Part shown: piece after piece, positions 49,831 to 63,630 of the stretch
Layout of the letters: every line of letters starts with the position of its first letter
Numbering within the stretch: the first letter of the stretch is position 1
Origin: Rallus limicola
Lineage: Eukaryota > Chordata > Aves > Gruiformes > Rallidae
Length of the DNA stretch: 64,000 bases
Assembly (NCBI GenBank): GCA_022605955.1
Contig: JAKCOZ010000220.1
Location: 186,001 to 250,000 of the forward strand
Direction: 5' to 3'
Translations under genes and position numbers: made by a program
The notes under the pieces: generated by a model
Told to the model about the DNA's origin: nothing
Databases searched by the model: none
The model's input: only the letters and a program-made list of their open reading frames with translations

Positions 49831-52800
49831 CGGTGCTTTTCTCGGCCCTAGCAGACTGCAGTTCAAAACATGCTAAACGTCCAGCAATAACTCCCAAAGT
49901 AAAGAAGCGAGGCCTGAAAGGCATAGCTTGTCTGAAACCTCCTAAAAGGACACACGAGCAGACCCTGTCACTTTGGCTCTCAGCCTTTTCCTTTGCCTGG
50001 AAAGAGGGAAGATGCCTGGAACCTCCTACGGTGCTTTTCTCGGCCCTAGCAGACTGCAGTTCAAAACATGCTAAACGTCCAGCAATAACTCCCAAAGTAA
50101 AGAAGCTAGGCCTGAAAGGCATAGCTTGTCTGAAACCTCCTAACAGGACACACGAGCAGACCCTGTCACTTTGGCTCTCAGCCTTTTCCTTTGCCTGGAA
50201 AGAGGGAACATGCCTGGAACCTCCTACGGTGCTTTTCTCGGCCCTAGCAGACTGCAGTTCAAAACATGCTAAACGTCCAGCAATAACTCCCAAAGTAAAG
50301 AAGCTAGGCCTGAAAGGCATAGCTTGTCTGAAACCTCCTAACAGGACACACGAGCAGACCCTGTCACTTTGGCTCTCAGCCTTTTCCTTTGCCTGGAAAG
50401 AGGGAACATGCCTGGAACCTCCTACGGTGCTTTTCTCGGCCCTAGCAGACTGCAGTTCAAAACATGCTAAACGTCCAGCAATAACTCCCAAAGTAAAGAA
50501 GCGAGGCCTGAAAGGCATAGCTTGTCTGAAACCTCCTAACAGGACACACGAGCAAACCCTTTCACTTTGGCTCTCAGCCTTTTCCTTTGCCTGGAAAGAG
50601 GGAACATGCCTGGAACCTCCTACAGTGCTTTTCTCGGCCCTAGCAGACTGCAGTTCAAAACATGCTAAACGTCCAGCAATAACTCCCAAAGTAAAGAAGC
50701 GAGGCCTGAAAGGCATAGCTTGTCTGAAACCTCCTAACAGGACACACGAGCAGACCCTGTCACTTTGGCTCTCAGCCTTTTCCTTTGCCTGGAAAGAGGG
50801 AACATGCCTGGAACCTGCTACGGTGCTTTTCTCGGCCCTAGCAGACTGCAGTTCAAAACATGCTAAACGTCCAGCAATAACTCCCAAAGTAAAGAAGCGA
50901 GGCCTGAAAGGCATAGCTTGTCTGAAACCTCCTAACAGGACACACGAGCAGACCCTGTCACTTTGGCTCTCAGCCTTTTCCTTTGCCTGGAAAGAGGGAA
51001 CATGCCTGGAACCTCCTACGGTGCTTTTCTCGGCCCTAGCAGACTGCAGATCAAAACATGCTAAACGTCCAGCAATAATTCCCAAAATAAAGAAGCTAGG
51101 CCTGAAAGGCATAGCCTGTCTGAAACCTCCTAACAGGACACACCAGCAGACCCTGTCACTTTGGCTCTCAGCCTTTTCCTTTGCCTGGAAAGAGGGAACA
51201 TGCCTGGAACCTCCTACGGTGCTTTTCTCGGCCCTAGCAGACTGCAGTTCAAAACATGCTAAACGTCCAGCAATAACTCCCAAAGTAAAGAAGCGAGGCC
51301 TGAAAGGCATAGCTTGTCTGAAACCTCCTAACAGGACACACGAGCAAACCCTTTCACTTTGGCTCTCAGCCTTTTCCTTTGCCTGGAAAGAGGGAACATG
51401 CCTGGAACCTCCTACAGTGCTTTTCTCGGCCCTAGCAGACTGCAGTTCAAAACATGCTAAACGTCCAGCAATAACTCCCAAAGTAAAGAAGCGAGGCCTG
51501 AAAGGCATAGCTTGTCTGAAACCTCCTAACAGGACACACGAGCAGACCCTGTCACTTTGGCTCTCAGCCTTTTCCTTTGCCTGGAAAGAGGGAACATGCC
51601 TGGAACCTGCTACGGTGCTTTTCTCGGCCCTAGCAGACTGCAGTTCAAAACATGCTAAACGTCCAGCAATAACTCCCAAAGTAAAGAAGCGAGGCCTGAA
51701 AGGCATAGCTTGTCTGAAACCTCCTAACAGGACACACGAGCAGACCCTGTCACTTTGGCTCTCAGCCTTTTCCTTTGCCTGGAAAGAGGGAACATGCCTG
51801 GAACCTCCTATGGTGCTTTTCTCGGCCCTAGCAGACTGCAGATCAAAACATGCTAAACGTCCAGCAATAATTCCCAAAATAAAGAAGCTAGGCCTGAAAG
51901 GCATAGCCTGTCTGAAACCTCCTAACAGGACACACCAGCAGACCCTGTCACTTTGGCTCTCAGCCTTTTCCTTTGCCTGGAAAGAGGGAACATGCCTGGA
52001 ACCTCCTACGGTGCTTTTCTCGGCCCTAGCAGACTGCAGTTCAAAACATGCTAAACGTCCAGCAATAACTCCCAAAGTAAAGAAGCGAGGCCTGAAAGGC
52101 ATAGCTTGTCTGAAACCTCCTAACAGGACACACCAGCAGACCCTGTCACTTTGGCTCTCAGCCTTTTCCTTTGCCTGGAAAGAGGGAACATGCCTGGAAC
52201 CTCCTACGGTGCTTTTCTCGGCCCTAGCAGACTGCAGTTCAAAACATGCTAAACGTCCAGCAATAACTCCCAAAGTAAAGAAGCTAGGCCTGAAAGGCAT
52301 AGCTTGTCTGAAACCTCCTAACAGGACACACGAGCAGCCCCTGTCACTTTGGCTCTCAGCCTTTTCCTTTGCCTGGAAAGAGGGAACATGCCTGGAACCT
52401 CCTACGGTGCTTTTCTCGGCCCTAGCAGACTGCAGTTCAAAACATGCTAAACGTCCAGCAATAACTCCCAAAGTAAAGAAGCGAGGCCTGAAAGGCATAG
52501 CTTGTCTGAAACCTCCTAACAGGACAGACGAGCAGCCCCTGTCACTTTGGCTCTCAGCCTTTTCCTTTGCCTGGAAAGAGGGAACATGCCTGGAACCTCC
52601 TACGGTGCTTTTCTCGGCCCTAGCAGACTGCAGTTCAAAACATGCTAAACGTCCAGCAATAACTCCCAAAGTAAAGAAGCTAGGCCTGAAAGGCATAGCT
52701 TGTCTGAAACCTCCTAACAGGACACACGAGCAGACCCTGTCACTTTGGCTCTCAGCCTTTTCCTTTGCCTGGAAAGAGGGAACATGCCTGGAACCTCCTA

Positions 52801-55800
52801 CGGTGCTTTTCTCGGCCCTAGCAGACTGCAGTTCAAAACATGCTAAACGTCCAGCAATAACTCCCAAAGTTAAGAAGCTAGGCCTGAAAGGCATAGCTTG
52901 TCTGAAACCTCCTAACAGGACACACGAGCAGACCCTGTCACTTTGGCTCTCAGCCTTTTCCTTTGCCTGGAAAGAGGGAACATGCCTGGAACCTCCTACG
53001 GTGCTTTTCTCGGCCCTAGCAGACTGCAGTTCAAAACATGCTAAACGTCCAGCAATAACTCCCAAAGTAAAGAAGCGAGGCCTGAAAGGCATAGCTTGTC
53101 TGAAACGTCCTAACAGGACACACGAGCAGACCCTGTCACTTTGGCTCTCAGCCTTTTCCTTTGCCTGGAAAGAGGGAACATGCCTGGAACCTCCTACGGT
53201 GCTTTTCTCGGCCCTAGCAGACTGCAGTTCAAAACATGCTAAACGTCCAGCAATAACTCCCAAAGTAAAGAAGCAAGGCCTGAAAGGCATAGCTTGTCTG
53301 AAACCTCCTAACAGGACACACGAGCAGACCCTGTCACTTTGGCTCTCAGCCTTTTCCTTTGCCTGGAAAGAGGGAACATGCCTGGAACCTCCTACGGTGC
53401 TTTTCTCGGCCCTAGCAGACTGCAGTTCAAAACATGCTAAACGTCCAGCAATAACTCCCAAAGTAAAGAAGCGAGGCCTGAAAGGCATAGCTTGTCTGAA
53501 ACCTCCTAACAGGACGCACGAGCAGACCCTGTCACTTTGGCTCTCAGCCTTTTCCTTTGCCTGGAAAGAGGGAACATGCCTGGAACCTCCTACGGTGCTT
53601 TTCTCGGCCCTAGCAGACTGCAGTTCAAAACATGCTAAACGTCCAGCAATAACTACCAAAGTAAAGAAGCTAGGCCTGAAAGGCATAGCTTGTCTGAAAC
53701 CTCCTAACAGGACACACGAGCAGACCCTGTCACTTTGGCTCTCAGCCTTTTCCTTTGCCTGGAAAGAGGGAACATGCCTGGAACCTCCTACGGTGCTTTT
53801 CTCGGCCCTAGCAGACTGCAGTTCAAAACATGCTAAACGTCCAGCAATAACTCCCAAAGTAAAGAAGCGAGGCCTGAAAGGCATAGCTTGTCTGAAACCT
53901 CCTAACAGGACACACGAGCAGACCCTGTCACTTTGGCTCTCAGCCTTTTCCTTTGCCTGGAAAGAGGGAACATGCCTGGAACCTCCTACGGTGCTTTTCT
54001 CGGCCCTAGCAGACTGCAGTTCAAAACATGCTAAACGTCCAGCAATAACTCCCAAAGTAAAGAAGCGAGGCCTGAAAGGCATAGCTTGTCTGAAACCTCC
54101 TAACAGGACACACGAGCAGACCCTGTCACTTTGGCTCTCAGCCTTTTCCTTTGCCTGGAAAGAGGGAACATGCCTGGAACCTCCTACGGTGCTTTTCTCG
54201 GCACTAGCAGACTGCAGATCAAAACATGCTAAACGTCCAGCAATAACTCCCAAAGTAAAGAAGCTAGGCCTGAAAGGCATAGCTTGTCTGAAACCTCCTA
54301 ACAGGACACACGAGCAGACCCTGTCACTTTGGCTCTCAGCCTTTTCCTTTGCCTGGAAAGAGGGAACATGCCTGGAACCTCCTACGGTGCTTTTCTCGGC
54401 CCTAGCAGACTGCAGTTCAAAACATGCTAAACGTCCAGCAATAACTCCCAAAGTAAAGAAGCGAGGCCTGAAAGGCATAGCTTGTCTGAAACCTCCTAAC
54501 AGGACACACGAGCAGACCCTGTCACTTTGGCTCTCAGCCTTTTCCTTTGCCTGGAAAGAGGGAACATGCCTGGAACCTCCTACGGTGCTTTTCTCGGCCC
54601 TAGCAGACTGCAGTTCAAAACATGCTAAACGTCCAGCAATAACTCCCAAAGTAAAGAAGCTAGGCCTGAAAGGCATAGCTTGTCTGAAACCTCCTAACAG
54701 GACACACGAGCAGACCCTGTCACTTTGGCTCTCAGCCTTTTCCTTTGCCTGGAAAGAGGGAACATGCCTGGAACCTCCTACGGTGCTTTTCTCGGCCCTA
54801 GCAGACTGCAGTTCAAAACATGCTAAACGTCCAGCAATAACTCCCAAAGTAAAGAAGCGAGGCCTGAAAGGCATAGCTTGTCTGAAACCTCCTAACAGGA
54901 CACACGAGCAGACCCTGTCACTTTGGCTCTCAGCCTTTTCCTTTGCCTGGAAAGAGGGAACATGCCTGGAACCTCCTACGGTGCTTTTCTCGGCCCTAGC
55001 AGACTGCAGTTCAAAACATGCTAAACGTCCAGCAATAACTCCCAAAGTAAAGAAGCGAGGCCTGAAAGGCATAGCTTGTCTGAAACCTCCTAACAGGACA
55101 CACGAGCAGACCCTGTCACTTTGGCTCTCAGCCTTTTCCTTTGCCTGGAAAGAGGGAACATGCCTGGAACCTCCTACGGTGCTTTTCTCGGCCCTAGCAG
55201 ACTGCAGTTCAAAACATGCTAAACGTCCAGCAATAACTCCCAAAGTAAAGAAGCGAGGCCTGAAAGGCATAGCTTGTCTGAAACCTCCTAACAGGACACA
55301 CGAGCAGACCCTGTCACTTTGTCTCTCAGCCTTTTCCTTTGCCTGGAAAGAGGGAACATGCCTGGAACCTCCTACGGTGCTTTTCTCGGCCCTAGCAGAC
55401 TGCAGTTCAAAACATGCTAAACGTCCAGCAATAACTCCCAAAGTAAAGAAGCGAGGCCTGAAAGGCATAGCTTGTCTGAAACCTCCTAACAGGACACACG
55501 AGCAGACCCTGTCACTTTGGCTCTCAGCCTTTTCCTTTGCCTGGAAAGAGGGAACATGCCTGGAACCTCCTACAGTGCTTTTCTCGGCCCTAGCAGACTG
55601 CAGTTCAAAACATGCTAAACGTCCAGCAATAACTCCCAAAGTAAAGAAGCGAGGCCTGAAAGGCATAGCTTGTCTGAAACCTCCTAACAGGACACACGAG
55701 CAGACCCTGTCACTTTGGCTCTCAGCCTTTTCCTTTGCCTGGAAAGAGGGAACATGCCTGGAACCTCCTACGGTGCTTTTCTCGGCCCTAGCAGACTGCA

Positions 55801-57368
55801 GTTCAAAACATGCTAAACGTCCAGCAATAACTCCCAAAGTAAAGAAGCGAGGCCTGAAAGGCATAGCTTGTCTGAAACCTCCTAACAGGACACACCAGCA
55901 GACCCTGTCACTTTGGCTCTCAGCCTTTTCCTTTGCCTGGAAAGAGGGAACATGCCTGGAACCTCCTACGGTGCTTTTCTCGGCCCTAGCAGACTGCAGT
56001 TCAAAACATGCTAAACGTCCAGCAATAACTCCCAAAGTAAAGAAGCTAGGCCTGAAAGGCATAGCTTGTCTGAAACCTCCTAACAGGACACACGAGCAGC
56101 CCCTGTCACTTTGGCTCTCAGCCTTTTCCTTTGCCTGGAAAGAGGGAACATGCCTGGAACCTCCTACGGTGCTTTTCTCGGCCCTAGCAGACTGCAGTTC
56201 AAAACATGCTAAACGTCCAGCAATAACTCCCAAAGTAAAGAAGCGAGGCCTGAAAGGCATAGCTTGTCTGAAACCTCCTAACAGGACACACGAGCAGACC
56301 CTGTCACTTTGGCTCTCAGCCTTTTCCTTTGCCTGGAAAGAGGGAACATGCCTGGAACCTCCTACGGTGCTTTTCTCGGCCCTAGCAGACTGCAGTTCAA
56401 AACATGCTAAACGTCCAGCAATAACTCCCAAAGTAAAGAAGCGAGGCCTGAAAGGCATAGCTTGTCTGAAACCTCCTAACAGGACACACGAGCAGACCCT
56501 GTCACTTTGGCTCTCAGCCTTTTCCTTTGCCTGGAAAGAGGGAACATGCCTGGAACCTCCTACGGTGCTTTTCTCGGCCCTAGCAGACTGCAGTTCAAAA
56601 CATGCTAAACGTCCAGCAATAACTCCCAAAGTAAAGAAGCGAGGCCTGAAAGGCATAGCTTGTCTGAAACCTCCTAACAGGACACACGAGCAGACCCTGT
56701 CACTTTGGCTCTCAGCCTTTTCCTTTGCCTGGAAAGAGGGAACATGCCTGGAACCTCCTACGGTGCTTTTCTCGGCCCTAGCAGACTGCAGTTCAAAACA
56801 TGCTAAACGTCCAGCAATAACTCCCAAAGTAAAGAAGCTAGGCCTGAAAGGCATAGCTTGTCTGAAACCTCCTAACAGGACACACGAGCAGACCCTGTCA
56901 CTTTGGCTCTCAGCCTTTTCCTTTGCCTGGAAAGAGGGAACATGCCTGGAACCTCCTACGGTGCTTTTCTCGGCCCTAGCAGACTGCAGTTCAAAACATG
57001 CTAAACGTCCAGCAATAACTCCCAAAGTTAAGAAGCTAGGCCTGAAAGGCATAGCTTGTCTGAAACCTCCTAACAGGACACACGAGCAGACCCTGTCACT
57101 TTGGCTCTCAGCCTTTTCCTTTGCCTGGAAAGAGGGAACATGCCTGGAACCTCCTACGGTGCTTTTCTCGGCCCTAGCAGACTGCAGTTCAAAACATGCT
57201 AAACGTCCAGCAATAACTCCCAAAGTAAAGAAGCGAGGCCTGAAAGGCATAGCTTGTCTGAAACCTCCTAACAGGTCACACGAGCAGACCCTGTCACTTT
57301 GGCTCTCAGCCTTTTCCTTTGCCTGGAAAGAGGGAACATGCCTGGAACCTCCTACAGTGCTTTTCTAG
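48447..57368 (+). other. Longest plus-strand open frame (2,973 codons), judged non-coding
   Basis: The frame stays open because the monomer is 66 codons long and has no stop in this frame. It begins at a GTG within the repeat; the consensus frame has no ATG, so a eukaryotic start is lacking. Each 66-residue repeat contains words such as LFSALADCSSKHAKRPAITP and LSAFSFAWKEGTCLEPP, which match no family I recognise. Elsewhere the same frame is cut by amplified stop-bearing monomers and by 47-bp frameshifts at every hairpin junction. No promoter, splice or end signal frames it. I regard it as a by-product of the satellite. Confidence 0.85.
50353..52133. repeat. 4-monomer tandem duplication, 792 bp, about 2.2 copies
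   Basis: Bases 50353-51144 are repeated at 51145-51936, and the match runs on to 52133. Paired markers are gagcaaacccttt (50551/51343), gaacctgctac (about 50816/51608) and the gcagatc monomer with ataattccc and aaaataaag (51050/51842). One difference was noticed: cctacggtg near 51019 against cctatggtg near 51811. Confidence 0.9.
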
Positions 57369-60300
57369 GCCCTAGCAGACTGCAGTTCAAAACATGCTAA
57401 ACGTCCAGCAATAACTCCCAAAGTAAAGAAGCGAGGCCTGAAAGGCATAGCTTGTCTGAAACCTCCTAACAGGACACACGAGCAGACCCTGTCACTTTGG
57501 CTCTCAGCCTTTTCCTTTGCCTGGAAAGAGGTAACATGCCTGGAACCTCCTACGGTGCTTTTCTCGGCCCTAGCAGACTGCAGTTCAAAACATGCTAAAC
57601 GTCCAGCAATAACTCCCAAAGTAAAGAAGCGAGGCCTGAAAGGCATAGCTTGTCTGAAACCTCCTAACAGGACACACGAGCAGACCCTGTCACTTTGGCT
57701 CTCAGCCTTTTCCTTTGCCTGGAAAGAGGGAACATGCCTGGAACCTCCTACGGTGCTTTTCTCGGCCCTAGCAGACTGCAGTTCAAAACATGCTAAACGT
57801 CCAGCAATAACTCCCAAAGTAAAGAAGCGAGGCCTGAAAGGCATAGCTTGTCTGAAACCTCCTAACAGGACACACGAGCAGCCCCTGTCACTTTGGCTCT
57901 CAGCCTTTTCCTTTGCCTGGAAAGAGGGAACATGCCTGGAACCTCCTACGGTGCTTTTCTCGGCCCTAGCAGACTGCAGTTCAAAACATGCTAAACGTCC
58001 AGCAATAACTCCCAAAGTAAAGAAGCGAGGCCTGAAAGGCATAGCTTGTCTGAAACCTCCTAACAGGACACACGAGCAGACCCTGTCACTTTGGCTCTCA
58101 GCCTTTTCCTTTGCCTGGAAAGAGGGAACATGCCTGGAACCTCCTACGGTGCTTTTCTCGGCACTAGCAGACTGCAGATCAAAACATGCTAAACGTCCAG
58201 CAATAACTCCCAAAGTAAAGAAGCTAGGCCTGAAAGGCATAGCTTGTCTGAAACCTCCTAACAGGACACACGAGCAGACCCTGTCACTTTGGCTCTCAGC
58301 CTTTTCCTTTGCCTGGAAAGAGGGAACATGCCTGGAACCTCCTACGGTGCTTTTCTCGGCCCTAGCAGACTGCAGTTCAAAACATGCTAAACGTCCAGCA
58401 ATAACTCCCAAAGTAAAGAAGCTAGGCCTGAAAGGCATAGCTTGTCTGAAACCTCCTAACAGGACACACGAGCAGACCCTGTCACTTTGGCTCTCAGCCT
58501 TTTCCTTTGCCTGGAAAGAGGGAACATGCCTGGAACCTCCTACGGTGCTTTTCTCGGCCCTAGCAGACTGCAGTTCAAAACATGCTAAACGTCCAGCAAT
58601 AACTCCCAAAGTAAAGAAGCGAGGCCTGAAAGGCATAGCTTGTCTGAAACCTCCTAACAGGACACACGAGCAGACCCTGTCACTTTGGCTCTCAGCCTTT
58701 TCCTTTGCCTGGAAAGAGGGAACATGCCTGGAACCTCCTACAGTGCTTTTCTCGGCCCTAGCAGACTGCAGTTCAAAACATGCTAAACGTCCAGCAATAA
58801 CTCCCAAAGTAAAGAAGCGAGGCCTGAAAGGCATAGCTTGTCTGAAACCTCCTAACAGGACACACGAGCAGACCCTGTCACTTTGGCTCTCAGCCTTTTC
58901 CTTTGCCTGGAAAGAGGGAACATGCCTGGAACCTCCTACAGTGCTTTTCTCGGCCCTAGCAGACTGCAGTTCAAAACATGCTAAACGTCCAGCAATAACT
59001 CCCAAAGTAAAGAAGCTAGGCCTGAAAGGCATAGCTTGTCTGAAACCTCCTAACAGGACACACGAGCAGACCCTGTCACTTTGGCTCTCAGCCTTTTCCT
59101 TTGCCTGGAAAGAGGGAACATGCCTGGAACCTCCAACGGTGCTTTTCTCGGCCCTAGCAGACTGCAGTTCAAAACATGCTAAACGTCCAGCAATAACTCC
59201 CAAAGTAAAGAAGCGAGGCCTGAAAGGCATAGCTTGTCTGAAACCTCCTAACAGGACACACGAGCAGACCCTGTCACTTTGGCTCTCAGCCTTTTCCTTT
59301 GCCTGGAAAGAGGGAACATGCCTGGAACCTCCTACGGTGCTTTTCTCGGCCCTAGCAGACTGCAGTTCAAAACATGCTAAACGTCCAGCAATAACTCCCA
59401 AAGTAAAGAAGCGAGGCCTGAAAGGCATAGCTTGTCTGAAACCTCCTAACAGGACACACGAGCAGACCCTGTCACTTTGGCTCTCAGCCTTTTCCTTTGC
59501 CTGGAAAGAGGGAACATGCCTGGAACCTCCTATGGTGCTTTTCTCGGCCCTAGCAGACTGCAGTTCAAAACATGCTAAACGTCCAGCAATAACTCCCAAA
59601 GTAAAGAAGCGAGGCCTGAAAGGCATAGCTTGTCTGAAACCTCCTAACAGGACACACGAGCAGACCCTGTCACTTTGGCTCTCAGCCTTTTCCTTTGCCT
59701 GGAAAGAGGGAACATGCCTGGAACCTCCTACGGTGCTTTTCTCGGCCCTAGCAGACTGCAGTTCAAAACATGCTAAACGTCCAGCAATAACTCCCAAAGT
59801 AAAGAAGCGAGGCCTGAAAGGCATAGCTTGTCTGAAACCTCCTAACAGGACACACGAGCAGACCCTGTCACTTTGGCTCTCAGCCTTTTCCTTTGCCTGG
59901 AAAGAGGGAACATGCCTGGAACCTCCTACGGTGCTTTTCTCGGCCCTAGCAGACTGCAGTTCAAAACATGCTAAACGTCCAGCAATAACTCCCAAAGTAA
60001 AGAAGCGAGGCCTGAAAGGCATAGCTTGTCTGAAACCTCCTAACAGGACACACGAGCAGACATTGTCACTTTGGCTCTCAGCCTTTTCCTTTGCCTGGAA
60101 AGAGGGAACATGCCTGGAACCTCCTACGGTGCTTTTCTCGGCCCTAGCAGACTGCAGTTCAAAACATGCTAAACGTCCAGCAATAACTCCCAAAGTAAAG
60201 AAGCTAGGCCTGAAAGGCATAGCTTGTCTGAAACCTCCTAACAGGACACACGAGCAGACCCTGTCACTTTGGCTCTCAGCCTTTTCCTTTGCCTGGAAAG

Positions 60301-63300
60301 AGGGAACATGCCTGGAACCTCCTACGGTGCTTTTCTCGGCCCTAGCAGACTGCAGTTCAAAACATGCTAAACGTCCAGCAATAACTCCCAAAGTAAAGAA
60401 GCTAGGCCTGAAAGGCATAGCTTGTCTGAAACCTCCTAACAGGACACACGAGCAGACCCTGTCACTTTGGCTCTCAGCCTTTTCCTTTGCCTGGAAAGAG
60501 GGAACATGCCTGGAACCTCCTACGGTGCTTTTCTCGGCCCTAGCAGACTGCAGTTCAAAACATGCTAAACCTCCAGCAATAACTCCCAAAGTAAAGAAGC
60601 GAGGCCTGAAAGGCATAGCTTGTCTGAAACCTCATAACAGGACACACGAGCAGACCCTGTCACTTTGGCTCTCAGAATTTTCCTTTGCCTGGAAAGAGGG
60701 AACATGCCTGGAACCTCCTACGGTGCTTTTCTCGGCCCTAGCAGACTGCAGTTCAAAACATGCTAAACGTCCAGCAATAACTCCCAAAGTAAAGAAGCGA
60801 GGCCTGAAAGGCATAGCTTGTCTGAAACCTCCTAACAGGACACACGAGCAGACCCTGTCACTTTGGCTCTCAGCCTTTTCCTTTGCCTGGAAAGAGGGAA
60901 CATGCCTGGAACCTCCTACGGTGCTTTTCTCGGCCCTAGCAGACTGCAGTTCAAAACATGCTAAACGTCCAGCAATAACTCCCAAAGTAAAGAAGCTAGG
61001 CCTGAAAGGCATAGCTTGTCTGAAACCTCCTAACAGGACACACGAGCAGACCCTGTCACTTTGGCTCTCAGCCTTTTCCTTTGCCTGGAAAGAGGGAACA
61101 TGCCTGGAACCTCCTACGGTGCTTTTCTCGGCCCTAGCAGACTGCAGTTCAAAACATGCTAAACGTCCAGCAATAACTCCCAAAGTAAAGAAGCGAGGCC
61201 TGAAAGGCATAGCTTGTCTGAAACCTCCTAACAGGACACACGAGCAGACCCTGTCACTTTGGCTCTCAGCCTTTTCCTTTGCCTGGAAAGAGGGAACATG
61301 CCTGGAACCTGCTACGGTGCTTTTCTCGGCCCTAGCAGACTGCAGTTCAAAACATGCTAAACGTCCAGCAATAACTCCCAAAGTAAAGAAGCGAGGCCTG
61401 AAAGGCATAGCTTGTCTGAAACCTCCTAACAGGACACACGAGCAGACCCTGTCACTTTGGCTCTCAGCCTTTTCCTTTGCCTGGAAAGAGGGAACATGCC
61501 TGGAACCTCCTACGGTGCTTTTCTCGGCCCTAGCAGACTGCAGATCAAAACATGCTAAACGTCCAGCAATAACTCCCAAAGTAAAGAAGCTAGGCCTGAA
61601 AGGCATAGCTTGTCTGAAACCTCCTAACAGGACACACGAGCAGACCCTGTCACTTTGGCTCTCAGCCTTTTCCTTTGCCTGGAAAGAGGGAACATGCCTG
61701 GAACCTCCTACGGTGCTTTTCTCGGCCCTAGCAGACTGCAGTTCAAAACATGCTAAACGTCCAGCAATAACTCCCAAAGTAAAGAAGCGAGGCCTGAAAG
61801 GCATAGCTTGTCTGAAACCTCCTAACAGGACACACGAGCAGACCCTGTCACTTTGGCTCTCAGCCTTTTCCTTTGCCTGGAAAGAGGGAACATGCCTGGA
61901 ACCTCCTACGGTGCTTTTCTCGGCCCTAGCAGACTGCAGTTCAAAACATGCTAAACGTCCAGCAATAACTCCCAAAGTAAAGAAGCGAGGCCTGAAAGGC
62001 ATAGCTTGTCTGAAACCTCCTAACAGGACACACCAGCAGACCCTGTCACTTTGGCTCTCAGCCTTTTCCTTTGCCTGGAAAGAGGGAACATGCCTGGAAC
62101 CTCCTACGGTGCTTTTCTCGGCCCTAGCAGACTGCAGTTCAAAACATGCTAAACGTCCAGCAATAACTCCCAAAGTAAAGAAGCTAGGCCTGAAAGGCAT
62201 AGCTTGTCTGAAACCTCCTAACAGGACACACGAGCAGACCCTGTCACTTTGGCTCTCAGCCTTTTCCTTTGCCTGGAAAGAGGGAACATGCCTGGAACCT
62301 CCTACGGTGCTTTTCTCGGCCCTAGCAGACTGCAGTTCAAAACATGCTAAACGTCCAGCAATAACTCCCAAAGTAAAGAAGCTAGGCCTGAAAGGCATAG
62401 CTTGTCTGAAACCTCCTAACAGGACACACGAGCAGACCCTGTCACTTTGGCTCTCAGCCTTTTCCTTTGCCTGGAAAGAGGGAACATGCCTGGAACCTCC
62501 TACGGTGCTTTTCTCGGCCCTAGCAGACTGCAGTTCAAAACATGCTAAACGTCCAGCAATAACTCCCAAAGTAAAGAAGCTAGGCCTGAAAGGCATAGCT
62601 TGTCTGAAACCTCCTAACAGGACACACGAGCAGACCCTGTCACTTTGGCTCTCAGCCTTTTCCTTTGCCTGGAAAGAGGGAACATGCCTGGAACCTCCTA
62701 CAGTGCTTTTCTCGGCCCTAGCAGACTGCAGTTCAAAACATGCTAAACGTCCAGCAATAACTCCCAAAGTAAAGAAGCGAGGCCTGAAAGGCATAGCTTG
62801 TCTGAAACCTCCTAACAGGACACACGAGCAGACCCTGTCACTTTGGCTCTCAGCCTTTTCCTTTGCCTGGAAAGAGGGAACATGCCTGGAACCTCCTACG
62901 GTGCTTTTCTCGGCCCTAGCAGACTGCAGTTCAAAACATGCTAAACGTCCAGCAATAACTCCCAAAGTAAAGAAGCGAGGCCTGAAAGGCATAGCTTGTT
63001 TGAAACCTCCTAACAGGACACACGAGCAGACCCTGTCACTTTGGCTCTCAGCCTTTTCCTTTGCCTGGAAAGAGGGAACATGCCTGGAACCTCCTACGGT
63101 GCTTTTCTCGGCCCTAGAAGACTGCAGTTCAAAACATGCTAAACGTCCAGCAATAACTCCCAAAGTAAAGAAGCGAGGCCTGAAAGGCATAGCTTGTCTG
63201 AAACCTCCTAACAGGACACACGAGCAGACCCTGTCACTTTGGCTCTCAGCCTTTTCCTTTGCCTGGAAAGAGGGAACATGCCTGGAACCTCCTACGGTGC

Positions 63301-63630
63301 TTTTCTCGGCCCTAGCAGACTGCAGTTCAAAACATGCTAAACGTCCAGCAATAACTCCCAAAGTAAAGAAGCTAGGCCTGAAAGGCATAGCTTGTCTGAA
63401 ACCTCCTAACAGGACACACGAGCAGACCCTGTCACTTTGGCTCTCAGCCTTTTCCTTTGCCTGGAAAGAGGGAACATGCCTGGAACCTCCTACGGTGCTT
63501 TTCTCGGCCCTAGCAGACTGCAGTTCAAAACATGCTAAACGTCCAGCAATAACTCCCAAAGTAAAGAAGCTAGGCCTGAAAGGCATAGCTTGTCTGAAAC
63601 CTCCTAACAGGACACACGAGCAGACCCTGT
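52134..63630. repeat. Domain B, last block: mixed G/T monomers with looser periodicity
   Basis: About 58 monomers mix aagcgagg and aagctagg. Rare pairs hint at a decayed 20-21-monomer relationship: aaagttaag at 52871/57029 (21 monomers) and ggcactagcag with gcagatc at 54203/58163 (20 monomers). Private changes include aggacgcac near 53512, actaccaaag near 53655, ttgtctctc near 55321, aggtcacac near 57274, tctaggccc at 57364 (creates a stop), gacattgtc near 60060 and tcagaattttcc near 60676. There is only one in-frame stop on the plus strand across about 15 kb (TAG 57366-57368). Confidence 0.85.
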
